A stretch of 64,000 nucleotides of DNA, from NCBI RefSeq assembly GCF_013394855.1, contig NZ_JABMLK010000001.1, forward strand, positions 186,001 to 250,000. The letters are read 5' to 3'. Shown here piece by piece: positions 31,496-40,473 of the stretch. The position numbers and the translations under genes are program-made. The notes beneath the pieces were generated by a model. It saw only the letters and a program-made list of their open reading frames with translations, was not told where the DNA came from and did not search any database. The stretch comes from Limnobaculum xujianqingii. Lineage in GTDB: Bacteria > Pseudomonadota > Gammaproteobacteria > Enterobacterales > Enterobacteriaceae. Positions within the stretch are counted from its first letter, which is position 1; every line of letters begins with the position of its first letter.

Positions 31496-31537
31496 TGTAT
31501 CCCTCTTCCTGTATTTAGGATTTGGTGGAGGGATACA
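31496..31537 (-). repeat. Intercistronic inverted repeat between kguK and kguT
   Basis: Ten-base arms TGTATCCCTC and GAGGGATACA with a 22-bp loop lie in the 86-bp kguK-kguT gap. There is no T-run. It may protect or process the operon mRNA. Confidence 0.6.
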
Positions 31538-31546
31538 ACATTATTG

Positions 31547-32509
31547 TTATTCTTCGCCCAGCGCGGCTCGGGTCGGTAACCCTTCGCTGTCGCCAATGGC
31601 TTGTATAGCTAATGAACCAATTTTGTTACCGCGAGCAACCGCCTGTGTCAGGGTTTTTCCTTCCAGCAGGGCACTGATAACACCAACGGCAAAGCCGTCA
31701 CCAGCACCGACGGTATCAATCACTTTTTCTACTTTAATTGCCGGGATAGCGGCTTTGTCTCCATTCGCCGCTTTAAACCAGGCGCCGTCAGCACCGGTTT
31801 TAATCACTACGGCTTTTACACCTTGTTCTAAATAGAAGTCTGCGATGGCTTCTGGCGATGTTCTGCCGGTAAGCACTTGTCCCTCTTTCAGGCCGGGCAG
31901 TACCAGATCGGCCATAAAGGCCAGCTGGTTTAACTGGGTGGTCATCTCCTGCTGGCTGGACCATAAGGTCGGACGCAGATTGGGATCGAAAGAGATAGTT
32001 TTCCCCATTGCCCGCATCTCTTGTGCCGCATAACGGCTCAGTTCCAGCGAACTGGTGGAAATCGCTGCCGCCACACCGCTCAGATGCAGATGGCGGGCAC
32101 TGGAAAAATAATCACGATTGAAGTCTTCAACGGATAAATGACTGGCTGCTGAACCTTTACGGAAATAATCCACAATGGGATCGGTTCCATTTTCGGCTTT
32201 AGATTTGAGCTGAAAGCCGGTTGGGTAACGGGCGTCGGTGGTGACCTGACGATGGTCTACGCCTTCTTTGTTTAACTGTTGCAGAGTAAAACGACCAAAT
32301 GCATCATTGCCAACCCGGCTAACCCAACCTACTTTCAGACCAAGGCGCGCCAGACCAATAGAAACATTAAGTTCCGCACCAGCAATGCGTTTGGTGAAGG
32401 TTTCCACATCCACTAAATCACCGGTTTGGGTGGCGACAAACATAGCCATAGCTTCACCCAGAGTGACGACATCCAGGGGCGTGGCGGGAGAAGTAGTAAT
32501 ATTCGACAT
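31547..32509 (-). CDS. kguK: 2-ketogluconate kinase, PfkB family
   Basis: A 320-residue ribokinase-fold sugar kinase. It starts near LDVVTLGEAMAMFVA and has the N-terminal sugar-binding GAELNVSIGLARLG and the C-terminal PfkB signature DTVGAGDGFAVGVISAL with the catalytic Asp. KguK phosphorylates 2-ketogluconate at C6. Related 2-dehydro-3-deoxygluconate kinases look similar, so the assignment depends on the operon. ATG 32509 follows the kguE stop closely; a GTG at 32515 is the other possible start. Confidence 0.85.
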   Translation of the reverse strand: MSNITTSPATPLDVVTLGEAMAMFVATQTGDLVDVETFTKRIAGAELNVSIGLARLGLKVGWVSRVGNDAFGRFTLQQLNKEGVDHRQVTTDARYPTGFQLKSKAENGTDPIVDYFRKGSAASHLSVEDFNRDYFSSARHLHLSGVAAAISTSSLELSRYAAQEMRAMGKTISFDPNLRPTLWSSQQEMTTQLNQLAFMADLVLPGLKEGQVLTGRTSPEAIADFYLEQGVKAVVIKTGADGAWFKAANGDKAAIPAIKVEKVIDTVGAGDGFAVGVISALLEGKTLTQAVARGNKIGSLAIQAIGDSEGLPTRAALGEE

Positions 32510-32515
32510 AAGCAC

Positions 32516-33268
32516 CTAATCCTTTCTGACGATATCGACATAGTGGCGGGTGACAGCCAGCAAATCGTCACCTTCCAGTGGGAATTCAATGCCTCTTGGG
32601 GCATTAGCAGGAAGCTGTTGCATCAGACCAGACCACGAGCCATCGGACTGGTCCAGTGCCACAGCCTGCCAGCTATTGTTAGTGTATGTGGCGGCTTTAA
32701 CGTGAATGTAGCCCACATAATGAGCCAGCTGTTCTACGGCCTGTTGTGGCGACTGATTAACCCAGTGCCAGTTGGCCATATCAAACGTCATCTTAATGGG
32801 TAACTGCTGAGCGGTAACATCGCGAAAGAAGGCCACTATCGGGGGGAGAATTCCACAGTCTGCGGTCTGGTCATTCTCTACCACCAGTTGAACTTGTTGG
32901 GATGAGAGAAAGATACGCAGGGCAGAAAGATCGCTGCCTGATTGATAATGTCCAAGAGAAAATTTAATTAATCGGGCGTTAAGCTGCTCAGCTTCGCTGA
33001 AACGCTGAGTAAGATTAGTGTTAATCTGGCCCTGACTATCGAACAGGCCTTCAGGCACAGAGTAGAAAGCGACTAAATTATGAGAGTTAATTGCACTGGC
33101 TAATTCAGTAAGCTGTTGTAATTCGGATGTAGTAAAAAGCTCCCGGCGGATTTCAACGCCGTCAGCTCCTGATTGGGCAATTACCGGCAGTAAGGCACGC
33201 TGGCCGCCGAGTTCTGCGACTTTATCCCTGCCATAAGCGGCGGTAACCACCATCACTTGTCTGTTCAT
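32516..33268 (-). CDS. kguE: Ketogluconate operon epimerase-like protein KguE
   Basis: A 250-residue xylose-isomerase-like TIM-barrel protein. Visible acidic and His ligands suit a divalent-metal enzyme: GADGVEIRRELF, QLVVENDQTADCG, TFDMANWHWVNQSP, YIHVKAATY and GIEFPLEGDD. KguE is the first structural gene of the Pseudomonas 2-ketogluconate operon; its exact reaction is not settled. ATG 33268 has a strong AAGGAG site, so the longer frame from 33298 is unlikely. It nearly touches kguK. Confidence 0.82.
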   Translation of the reverse strand: MNRQVMVVTAAYGRDKVAELGGQRALLPVIAQSGADGVEIRRELFTTSELQQLTELASAINSHNLVAFYSVPEGLFDSQGQINTNLTQRFSEAEQLNARLIKFSLGHYQSGSDLSALRIFLSSQQVQLVVENDQTADCGILPPIVAFFRDVTAQQLPIKMTFDMANWHWVNQSPQQAVEQLAHYVGYIHVKAATYTNNSWQAVALDQSDGSWSGLMQQLPANAPRGIEFPLEGDDLLAVTRHYVDIVRKD

Positions 33269-33280
33269 TTTGTCTCCTTG

Positions 33281-33297
33281 TGATGAATGATTCATCA
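33281..33297. promoter_or_regulatory. Perfect 17-bp palindrome before kguE
   Basis: TGATGAATGATTCATCA is a perfect dyad around a central G, lying between the kguE ribosome binding site and the LacI-type operator. It could be a second regulator site or an mRNA hairpin at the 5' end of kguE. Confidence 0.5.
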
Positions 33298-33312
33298 TGT
33301 TGGCAGACTAAA

Positions 33313-33326
33313 TGGAATCGGTTCCA
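33313..33326. promoter_or_regulatory. Likely PtxS operator
   Basis: TGGAATCGGTTCCA has the central CG and near-perfect dyad of a LacI-family operator and resembles the PtxS site TGAAACCGGTTTCA. It is 45 bp before kguE, inside the 110-bp ptxS-kguE gap, where a structural-gene promoter would lie. Confidence 0.7.
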
Positions 33327-33378
33327 TAAAAAAGAACCAGAGGTCAAATTTATGATCTCAGTCACGTATATTTTTTAA

Positions 33379-34413
33379 TCAGTGGGTAGTTGAGCCTCGA
33401 ATAATCAGCTCACCGTGGAATTGCTGCTCTTGAACTGGCTGGTCATCTCCCTGAATACGTTTAAGCACTTGTTCCAGCGCAGCATAGCCAATTTGATAGG
33501 TGGGTTGTTTTAGCGTGGTGATGCCCACGCCAGCCAGTTCAGCCCACTCCAGCTCATCAAAACCTAACAGACCAATATCGCTACCCCACTGGAGGCCAAT
33601 GTGGCGCAGCGCTCTGGCAATTTGTAGCGTTAATGCACCGTTGACCGAGATCACCGCTTTACGCATACCGCGATATTTATGGTTAAATTCCCGCAGAATA
33701 GTTTCCAGACCGCAGGTATCTTCCAGCGTGACCTCAGCATGTTCGGCAACGGCACCCTGATGCTGTTCCATCGTCTGCTTAAAGCCCTGCAAACGTTCCA
33801 GACGGGTATTCACCAGACCGAAAGGTTCACTGACAAACAAAATGGCCTCAAAACCCTGTTGTAGCAGGTGCTCTGTTACCTGAGTGCTCGCCTGTATGTT
33901 ATCAAGCCCAACGGCATCGCAGGCAAAATCGGGAATTTTACGGTCGATTAACACCATCGGCAGCAGCGACTGCTGCATCTTGTTTAGTGCTTCTTCCCGC
34001 ATACCAACGGCGTTAACTACGATGCCATCTACCTGATAGCTGTTCAGTAATTGCAGATAGTGTTCTTCCTGGTCAACTTCATTATTGGTATTACACATCA
34101 ACAACGTATAGTTATTAGCACGGCAGGCAGCTTCAATACCTCGCAGTACATTAACTGAATAAGGGTTGGTGATATCGGCAATGATCAGGCCAATTAGCTG
34201 ACTTTGTCCACCTTTCAGGCTGCGGGCCATTTGGCTGGGGCGATAATTTAGCTGGCGAATGGCATCTTCAATTCGTTGTCTGAGGTGGTCAGAAAGCAGG
34301 TGTTGTTCACCATTCAGATAGCGGGATATGCTGGTTTTACCCGTTTTGGCTGTTTTGGCGACATCGCTGATTGTCGCACGTCCGGATGATTTCCCTTCTG
34401 ATTTGCTGCTCAC
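33379..34413 (-). CDS. ptxS: LacI-family repressor of the ketogluconate operon (PtxS-like)
   Basis: A 344-residue regulator. The N-terminal helix-turn-helix ATISDVAKTAKTGKTSISRY and hinge helix YRPSQMARSLKGG are followed by a periplasmic-binding-type sugar domain (GLIIADITNPY, RLERLQGFKQ, GLLGFDELEWAELAGVGITT). PtxS represses kgu genes until 2-ketogluconate binds. It starts with GTG at 34413 and is codirectional with kguE, leaving its own operator-bearing gap. The start has only a weak ribosome binding site. Confidence 0.85.
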   Translation of the reverse strand: MSSKSEGKSSGRATISDVAKTAKTGKTSISRYLNGEQHLLSDHLRQRIEDAIRQLNYRPSQMARSLKGGQSQLIGLIIADITNPYSVNVLRGIEAACRANNYTLLMCNTNNEVDQEEHYLQLLNSYQVDGIVVNAVGMREEALNKMQQSLLPMVLIDRKIPDFACDAVGLDNIQASTQVTEHLLQQGFEAILFVSEPFGLVNTRLERLQGFKQTMEQHQGAVAEHAEVTLEDTCGLETILREFNHKYRGMRKAVISVNGALTLQIARALRHIGLQWGSDIGLLGFDELEWAELAGVGITTLKQPTYQIGYAALEQVLKRIQGDDQPVQEQQFHGELIIRGSTTH

Positions 34414-34483
34414 AGTCCGCTAACCCTTGTTGGTATCAATGCCGAAAGATTAGCATAATCATCAGATAGCAGGGAGATGAGAA

Positions 34484-35506
34484 TCAATAATCGGGAATGT
34501 TGTCCCGAGCTAAGGTTTGATTGATACCCGATGTTATCCCCTGATATTGATGAGTAAGCGCGGCATTTTTCTCCTCAATATAGATAGTTTTTAACGTGTT
34601 AATCAGCATCAGAGCGCTGGTGGACAGACTCTGGCCTTTTAAATGCATAATACCGATCGGTCTGAGAAGGTTAGGTATGGTTAATGGCAAAATACTGATA
34701 ATACCTAAACTGGCATAGTAACCGGCCACTTCAAAAGGTAAGAAAGCCACGCTATTACCATGTTGCAGAATACCAATATTGGTCATGGTTGAGATTGATT
34801 CGATATAATCGATGGGCAGCGTCATGTTTTGCCGGCGAAATTCCTGCTCTATCGGTTCTCTGACGATGGAGCTGTGGGGTGGTAATATCCAGGGAATATC
34901 CTGCAGTTCGTGCCATTTAATGCGTTTTCTTTCTGCCAGCGGATGGTGACTGCCGGTTGCCAGTACCATCGGATCTTCATACAACAGTATGGTTTCCATA
35001 TCATTGGCTTTTAGCTGAGAAGAAATTAAGCCAATGATAATTTCGATTTCTCCTTCCCGTAGCCGGGGCTTCAGGTGATCCATGGTGCCTTCAATGATTT
35101 CGATAGCAATTTCAGGCGAGTTATCTTTCAGGCGGGCAATACACTGGGGTAGCGTTGCCAACGCGGCCGCGGGTAGCGCTCCAACGGTGACTTTGCCCCG
35201 AACACCAGATGACAGGGAGTGTATTTCATCACGAACCTTTCCCAGTTCAGTGAGCACTTTTTTAGCATAATTAACCAGGCTGGTGCCGTAGATGGTGGGC
35301 GTCATGCCATGGGCCGTGCGCTGAAAGAGCTTCAGCCCCATATTTTTTTCCAGTTCACTCAGGGATTTGGAAATTGCCGGTTGTGATACATGCAGATAAG
35401 TCGCCACTTTACCCACGTTGCGAAAATCATCTAATGCGACCAGCAGCTGTAAGTGCCGAAGCTTAAGGTGAAAACGAATGCTCCAGTCCAGTGAAGAGGT
35501 TGTCAT
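34484..35506 (-). CDS. LysR-family regulator, divergent from the hpaB-type cluster
   Basis: A 340-residue LysR-type regulator. The winged helix is near the start: KLRHLQLLVALDDFRNVGKV, then HVSQPAISKSLSELEKNMGL. The effector domain follows (PRLREGEIEIIIGL, YEDPMVLATGSHHPLAERK). It most resembles the GbpR/GalR-type LysR subgroup. A longer frame reaches a TTG at 35647, but ATG 35506 has GGGGA upstream and starts just before the DNA-binding domain. It is transcribed away from hpaB with 447 bp between, so it is the obvious candidate regulator of that cluster. Confidence 0.8.
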   Translation of the reverse strand: MTTSSLDWSIRFHLKLRHLQLLVALDDFRNVGKVATYLHVSQPAISKSLSELEKNMGLKLFQRTAHGMTPTIYGTSLVNYAKKVLTELGKVRDEIHSLSSGVRGKVTVGALPAAALATLPQCIARLKDNSPEIAIEIIEGTMDHLKPRLREGEIEIIIGLISSQLKANDMETILLYEDPMVLATGSHHPLAERKRIKWHELQDIPWILPPHSSIVREPIEQEFRRQNMTLPIDYIESISTMTNIGILQHGNSVAFLPFEVAGYYASLGIISILPLTIPNLLRPIGIMHLKGQSLSTSALMLINTLKTIYIEEKNAALTHQYQGITSGINQTLARDNIPDY

Positions 35507-35953
35507 ATCATTCCCCAACGGCAGCCAGAAATTACCTTCCGGCATCAATGAATAACCATCCTTAGTGAAGCGTTTTATTTCCGTATAGATATTCTGAGCA
35601 GATTTAATCGGTGCAATATAACTATTTTGCTGTATCTGGTTGCTCAATGATTTTCGTTGTCAGATGTGTCATGTTAAGAAAATATAAATAATATAAAACA
35701 ATAGATTGGGTATTTTTAAACGGCTAATTTTAGTTTTATACCCTCCCATTATTTAGATCACATTATTACTACATAGTTATAAACATTTCCATAACATTCA
35801 TTGGACGCTCCCTCACTTTCTTCCCAGAATCAGATCCGAAGCAATATTGAACTCCCCCATTTACAAGACCTGTTTTTATAGTGCGGCAAGTCAGTACCAC
35901 GATGAATTTTAATAATAATTCTGTTACAGACCCGAATAAGAAGGAGTCAAGTT
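35507..35953. promoter_or_regulatory. Divergent regulatory region, LysR gene/hpaB
   Basis: A 447-bp A/T-rich gap. It holds an inverted pair TATAAAAC (35692-35699) and GTTTTATA (35733-35740), and a half CRP-like TTTAGATCACA near 35752. I could not pick out a definite LysR box. AAGGAG before hpaB at about 35941 is the only clear signal. Confidence 0.4.
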
Positions 35954-37492
35954 ATGAGCAATCAGCCTGATAGTCAGCCAGCAATCCCGTTTACCGGCGC
36001 TGAATATCTGGAAAGCCTGAACGATGGGCGCGAGGTGTGGATTTACGGCGAGAAAGTTAAGGGCAATATTGCCGATCACCCGGCGTTTCGTAATTCAGCC
36101 CGCATGGTGGCCAGAATGTATGATGCGTTGCACGACCCGGCACGCAAAGAGATTCTGACCGTCCCAACGGAAAGGGGCGGTTTTACACAACGTTTCTTTC
36201 AGGCGGCCCATAGTGCAGCAGATCAGGTTGCCGCCCGTGATGCCATTGTAGAATGGCAACGTATTAGCTGGGGCTGGATGGGGCGTTCTCCAGACTACAA
36301 AGGGGCTTTTCTCGGAACCTTAGGGGCCAATTCACAGTTTTATAAGGGATTTGAGCAAAACGCCCTACGCTGGTATCACAAAGCACAGGAGCGTAACTGG
36401 TTTATTAACCACGCAGTGATGCATCCGCCGGTTGACCGGGAGCGCCCAACGGCTGACGGCAGCGATGTTTATGTTCATGTTACTAAAGAGACTGACGCGG
36501 GCATCTATGTTAGTGGCGCTAAGGTAGTCGCTACTAACTCGGTATTAACTCACTACGCCTTTGTTGGACATATTGCTCAGGTACCGATTGCCGATCCTAA
36601 CTATGCCGCAGTGTTTATGGTACCGGTCAATGCGCCGGGGACTAAGCTGCTATGTCGCATTTCTAATGAGTATCGGGCCGCGGTACTGGGCTCTCCCTTT
36701 GATTATCCACTGTCATCCCGTATGGATGAGAATGACGCCATTCTGGTGCTGGATAACGTGTTTATCCCGTGGGAAGACGTGTTTATGCACGGCTCTGTGG
36801 AGCAGGCCAATAAGTTTAATGTAGGTTCCGATTTTCTGGAGCGTGCGTCATTGCATGGCTGTACTCGTTTCGCCGTCAAGATGGATTTCATGCTTGGCCT
36901 GCTGTCAAAAAGTCTGGATATCACCGGGACCAAAGTATTTCACGGCGTACAGGCGCAGTTGGGTGAAGTGGTGGCGTGGCGAAACACCTTCTGGGCCCTG
37001 TCTGATGCCATGTGCCACAGCACCGTAGAGTGGAACGGTATGGTGCGACCTAATCCTCACTTCGCCGGTGCTTACCGGGTTCTTAATCAACTGGCGATGC
37101 CCAAAATCAAAAATATCATCGAGCAGGTGCTGGGCAGTGCGCTGGTTTATCTCAACAGCCATACCTCCGATTTTAAGAATCCGGAAATTCGCGGCTATCT
37201 GGATAAGTACGTGCGCGGCTCGGGAGGTATCAGTGCAGAAGAGCGAGTCAAAGTGCTGAAACTGATGTGGGATTCCATCGGTACCGAGTTTGGCTCCCGT
37301 CATGAACTGTATGAAATCAATTATATCGGCAGTAACGATGTGACCCGCCTGACCAATCTCTGGACGGCTCAGGGTAGCGGCATGATGGATCAATACCGGC
37401 AGTTTGCTCAGTCATGTATGGATGAGTATGACCTGGACGGCTGGACTGCGCCGGATTTAATCAATCCGGATGATGTCAGCATTTTGAGCTAA
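35954..37492 (+). CDS. hpaB: FADH2-dependent phenol ortho-monooxygenase, HpaB family
   Basis: A 512-residue oxygenase similar over its full length to E. coli HpaB (520), which adds a hydroxyl ortho to the phenol of 4-hydroxyphenylacetate. Conserved stretches include PFTGAEYLESLNDGREVWIY, SWGWMGRSPDYKGAFLGTLG, KETDAGIYVSGAKVVATNS, GSPFDYPLSSRMDENDAILV and GSRHELYEINYIGS. The same family includes chlorophenol monooxygenases. The usual hpa pathway genes (hpaD, E, F, G, H, I) are not nearby; the partner genes here are of other types, so the substrate may be a different phenol. The ribosome binding site is AAGGAG. Confidence 0.88.
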   Translation: MSNQPDSQPAIPFTGAEYLESLNDGREVWIYGEKVKGNIADHPAFRNSARMVARMYDALHDPARKEILTVPTERGGFTQRFFQAAHSAADQVAARDAIVEWQRISWGWMGRSPDYKGAFLGTLGANSQFYKGFEQNALRWYHKAQERNWFINHAVMHPPVDRERPTADGSDVYVHVTKETDAGIYVSGAKVVATNSVLTHYAFVGHIAQVPIADPNYAAVFMVPVNAPGTKLLCRISNEYRAAVLGSPFDYPLSSRMDENDAILVLDNVFIPWEDVFMHGSVEQANKFNVGSDFLERASLHGCTRFAVKMDFMLGLLSKSLDITGTKVFHGVQAQLGEVVAWRNTFWALSDAMCHSTVEWNGMVRPNPHFAGAYRVLNQLAMPKIKNIIEQVLGSALVYLNSHTSDFKNPEIRGYLDKYVRGSGGISAEERVKVLKLMWDSIGTEFGSRHELYEINYIGSNDVTRLTNLWTAQGSGMMDQYRQFAQSCMDEYDLDGWTAPDLINPDDVSILS

Positions 37493-37563
37493 AAGTTTCA
37501 GCTTATGTACTTGCCTTCCGTCACTGATGGAGGGCGGTCAGCGAGAACCCTGGAGATCATTCC

Positions 37564-38076
37564 ATGAGCGAAAATACAGTTATTGATAGCAGTGCAACAG
37601 CGGCTCCGTTTGATGCAAAAACCTTCCGACACACTCTGGGGCAGTTCGCTACAGGAGTGGTGGTAATTGCCACTGAAGTTGATGGAGAAATTCACGGTAT
37701 GACGGCCAATGCTTTTATGTCGGGTTCTATGTCACCTCCGCTGGTAGTGGTTTCCGTTGATAAACGTGCTCGCATGCATGCTCTGTTAGAGCAGAGCGGT
37801 GATTACAGCATCAGTATGCTGGCGGCGGATCAGGAGAGTTTCAGTCGGCATTTTGCCGGTCAGCCTGATGCACAGTGCAATGTCCACTTCGAACGACTGG
37901 ATGGTCAGCCGGTGATATCCGGTGCTCTGGCCTGGATATCAACCCGGATCGTTTCCCGCAGTGACTGCGGCGACCATACGCTGTTTATTGGTGAGGTGAG
38001 CCATCTACGGTCATTTGTGGAGAAAAAAGCGCTGGCGTTTCATCAGGGCTGTTACGTCGATATTACTAAACCTTGA
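37564..38076 (+). CDS. hpaC: Flavin reductase partner, HpaC family
   Basis: A 170-residue NAD(P)H:flavin oxidoreductase that supplies FADH2 to HpaB. It has the family stretches FRHTLGQFATGVVVIATEVD, HGMTANAFMSGSMSPPLVVV and the C-terminal GDHTLFIGEVSHL. The start MSENTVIDSS has GGAGA upstream. Spacing to hpaB is 71 bp, with no terminator, so the two form the expected two-component monooxygenase. Confidence 0.88.
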   Translation: MSENTVIDSSATAAPFDAKTFRHTLGQFATGVVVIATEVDGEIHGMTANAFMSGSMSPPLVVVSVDKRARMHALLEQSGDYSISMLAADQESFSRHFAGQPDAQCNVHFERLDGQPVISGALAWISTRIVSRSDCGDHTLFIGEVSHLRSFVEKKALAFHQGCYVDITKP

Positions 38077-38145
38077 ATATCCAAATCATGATGGCCGGGT
38101 AACCACCAACCGGTACACGGCACAGATGTAAAGAGGAAACGAATC

Positions 38146-39084
38146 ATGACAGTAAAAGCGCAGGCATTGGCCTGGATCATGTATCAGGCGACCGACTTGT
38201 CATTAATGCAGAAGTTTATGACCGATTTTGGCCTGTTTCCGGTGACGGTAGCTAATCAGCGTGATGATATTCTTTATCTGCGGGGCAGCAGCAAAGCTCC
38301 GGTTATCCATGCTACGCGCAAGGGCGATGAAAATCGTTTTCTTGGATTAGGCGTGACGGTTGCCTCTGAAGATGATCTGCACCAGTTAACGGATCATCCG
38401 GGAGCATCCGGCGTGGAGCATAACCCGATGCCGGGAGGTGGGTTGCAGGTTCGTCTGCAAACGCCGGACGGTATTGAAATCTGTGCCATTTACGGTGCTG
38501 AGCCAGCTGTACTTCTGCCGTTTCGCGACCCTCATCTGTTTAATTCCGCTTTTGATAAACCCAGGGTAAATGCCTCTATCCGTGCCCGTCCTGAAATTGT
38601 GCCAGTGCTATCACTGGGCCACTGCGTGCTGCGCGTCAGCAGCTGTGAACAGTCAACCCGTTGGTTTGAGCAGACGCTGGGCATGATCGTTTCTGACTAT
38701 ATCTGTACGCCGGATGAGCGTCCGGTTGGGGCTTTCATGCGCTTTGACCACGGTGATGTACTGGTGGATCACCACTCCCTGCTGATTAACGAAGCGAAAG
38801 AGATTGGGGTGCACCACTGTGGGTTTGAAATGCAGGATATCGACTCAATACATGCGGCCCATGACTATCTGGTGAGTCAGGGTTATCAGTTGGAGTGTGG
38901 TGTAGGTCGGCATCTGCTGGGCAGTCAAATTTACGATTACTGGATGGACCCTTTTGGCAACCGGGTTGAGCACTATACCGATGGCGATGTGGTTAATCAT
39001 CACCATCAGCCAACTCGCTTCTGCGGTAGCGCAGAAGGAACCACTCAGTGGGGAATGAAGGTTCCGCCATCATTTTTTGAATAA
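38146..39084 (+). CDS. Type I extradiol ring-cleavage dioxygenase (VOC fold)
   Basis: A 312-residue two-domain VOC protein. The C-terminal domain carries a 2-His-1-Glu iron site: His159 (SLGHCVLRV), His223 or 224 (GVHHCGFEM) and Glu275 (NRVEHYTDG). Their spacing (64 and 52) is like that of BphC-type 2,3-dihydroxybiphenyl dioxygenases. It would open the catechol ring made by HpaBC. It is not the HpaD of the E. coli hpa operon, which belongs to an unrelated fold. AGAGGAAA precedes the ATG. Confidence 0.8.
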   Translation: MTVKAQALAWIMYQATDLSLMQKFMTDFGLFPVTVANQRDDILYLRGSSKAPVIHATRKGDENRFLGLGVTVASEDDLHQLTDHPGASGVEHNPMPGGGLQVRLQTPDGIEICAIYGAEPAVLLPFRDPHLFNSAFDKPRVNASIRARPEIVPVLSLGHCVLRVSSCEQSTRWFEQTLGMIVSDYICTPDERPVGAFMRFDHGDVLVDHHSLLINEAKEIGVHHCGFEMQDIDSIHAAHDYLVSQGYQLECGVGRHLLGSQIYDYWMDPFGNRVEHYTDGDVVNHHHQPTRFCGSAEGTTQWGMKVPPSFFE

Positions 39085-39133
39085 CGGTTAGCTTTCTGAA
39101 CCGAACTTATCTTTGCAGCCTATGGGAGAGTCC

Positions 39134-39568
39134 ATGATGGATAATTCAAAAATACATATTCAAACCCCTGTGGGGGAAGTGCTGGTATCTAAAGCGGATC
39201 TGGATCCGGATAAATGGATGTTGTTTGAGAAGACCGGGTTACGTCAGTACGTGCTGTGGGTTAATCCGGAAACCGGTGCCAGCGTCGCATTGCTGGATTT
39301 CCCCGAAGGTTCCGGCGTACCGGAGAAGCATCGTCATGCTTCTAATCAGTTTATGTACTGTCTGGAAGGAGAATACGCCTATACCGGCAGCAATCTGACG
39401 CTAAAACCGGGTGACTTCTATATGAATCCGCTCGGCTCCTACCATGGCCCAACTAAAGCGGTAAAACGCAGTTTGCTGCTGGAGATTTACGACGGTCCAC
39501 ACTATTACGAAAAGCCGGAATATCACACCGAAGAGACCATTGGCAAAGTGGTTGCTGAACCAGAATAG
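39134..39568 (+). CDS. Cupin-domain protein
   Basis: A 144-residue single-domain cupin. Motif 1 lies in PEKHRHASNQFMYCLEGEY, with two His and a Gln/Glu pattern, and motif 2 in LKPGDFYMNPLGSYHGP, with the third His. The metal ligands look present, so it could be a small dioxygenase, isomerase or binding protein. The reaction is unknown. ATG 39134 follows GGGAGAG by five bases, so I discard the longer frame from 39113. It sits 12 bp before the FAH-family gene. Confidence 0.75.
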   Translation: MMDNSKIHIQTPVGEVLVSKADLDPDKWMLFEKTGLRQYVLWVNPETGASVALLDFPEGSGVPEKHRHASNQFMYCLEGEYAYTGSNLTLKPGDFYMNPLGSYHGPTKAVKRSLLLEIYDGPHYYEKPEYHTEETIGKVVAEPE

Positions 39569-39580
39569 GCGGGAGGCACA

Positions 39581-40462
39581 ATGAAACTGGCAAGCTATTT
39601 GCTCGACGGTTATACCAGCTATGGCGCAGTGATAGGGGATCGCATTGTTGACTTGGGATCGCGTCTGGGTGGCAAGTACTACGACCTGCATGAGCTGATT
39701 AAAGCGGATGCATTAAATGAAGCACGGGAGATTGTAAAGCAGCACTGGGCCGATCTGGACTGCAATGGAGTGACTTTCCTTCCGGTTATCGTCAATCCGG
39801 GCAAGATTTTCTGCGTGGGCCTGAATTATGAGGCTCATCGGGTGGAGACCCGACGGGATGAAACTAATCATCCAACTATTTTCTTGCGGCTGGCTTCGTC
39901 ACAACAGGGACATATGCAGCCGTTATTACTGCCTCCGGAGTCGACCCAGCTTGATTATGAAGGAGAAATTGCCCTGATTATTGGCAAAGGTGGACGGCGT
40001 ATTCCCGTTGAACAGGCAATGGAACATATTGCTGGTTACGCCTGCTACAACGATGGTTCAGTGCGGGATTGGCAGTTCCATACCACTCAATGGGCCCCCG
40101 GTAAAAATTTCGATAAAACCGGGGCCTTTGGTCCATGGATGGTAACCAGTGATGAAATTGAACCGGGAAGTGTGATGACGCTGATTACCCGCCTTAACGG
40201 TCAGGAGGTGCAACGTACCTCAACTGACTTACTGACTCGGGGCTTTGCCGAACTGATCGCCTATATCTCAACTTTTGCCACCCTGGAGCCGGGGGACGTA
40301 ATTATTACCGGTACGCCGGGTGGGATTGGCTCTAAACGAGTCCCTCCGCTGTTTATGAAAGATGGCGATGTGGTGGAAGTGGAAGTCGACAAAATAGGAA
40401 TTTTGCGTAATCCGGTGGTGGCTGAGGCCCCACGGTATGTTGACCATTCGGCGCTCAAATAA
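39581..40462 (+). CDS. Fumarylacetoacetate hydrolase-family protein
   Basis: A 293-residue FAH-fold enzyme: C-terminal catalytic domain with KIFCVGLNYEAHRVE, the acidic metal-binding LDYEGEIALIIGKGG, and GDVIITGTPGGIGSKRVPP. Such enzymes hydrolyse or decarboxylate the acylpyruvate-type products of ring cleavage. Within this cluster it should act after the dioxygenase and possibly the aldehyde dehydrogenase. GGGAGG precedes the ATG. It is 11 bp from the RidA-like gene. Confidence 0.82.
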   Translation: MKLASYLLDGYTSYGAVIGDRIVDLGSRLGGKYYDLHELIKADALNEAREIVKQHWADLDCNGVTFLPVIVNPGKIFCVGLNYEAHRVETRRDETNHPTIFLRLASSQQGHMQPLLLPPESTQLDYEGEIALIIGKGGRRIPVEQAMEHIAGYACYNDGSVRDWQFHTTQWAPGKNFDKTGAFGPWMVTSDEIEPGSVMTLITRLNGQEVQRTSTDLLTRGFAELIAYISTFATLEPGDVIITGTPGGIGSKRVPPLFMKDGDVVEVEVDKIGILRNPVVAEAPRYVDHSALK

Positions 40463-40473
40463 GGAAAACGGTA

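Noticed and set aside
34484..35647. Longer LysR protein starting at TTG 35647 (387 residues)
   Set aside because: The extra 47 residues are not part of the LysR fold, the start is TTG without a good ribosome binding site, and ATG 35506 has GGGGA upstream.
36905..37393. 162-codon minus-strand frame in hpaB
   Set aside because: Fully antisense to hpaB, with no recognisable protein features.
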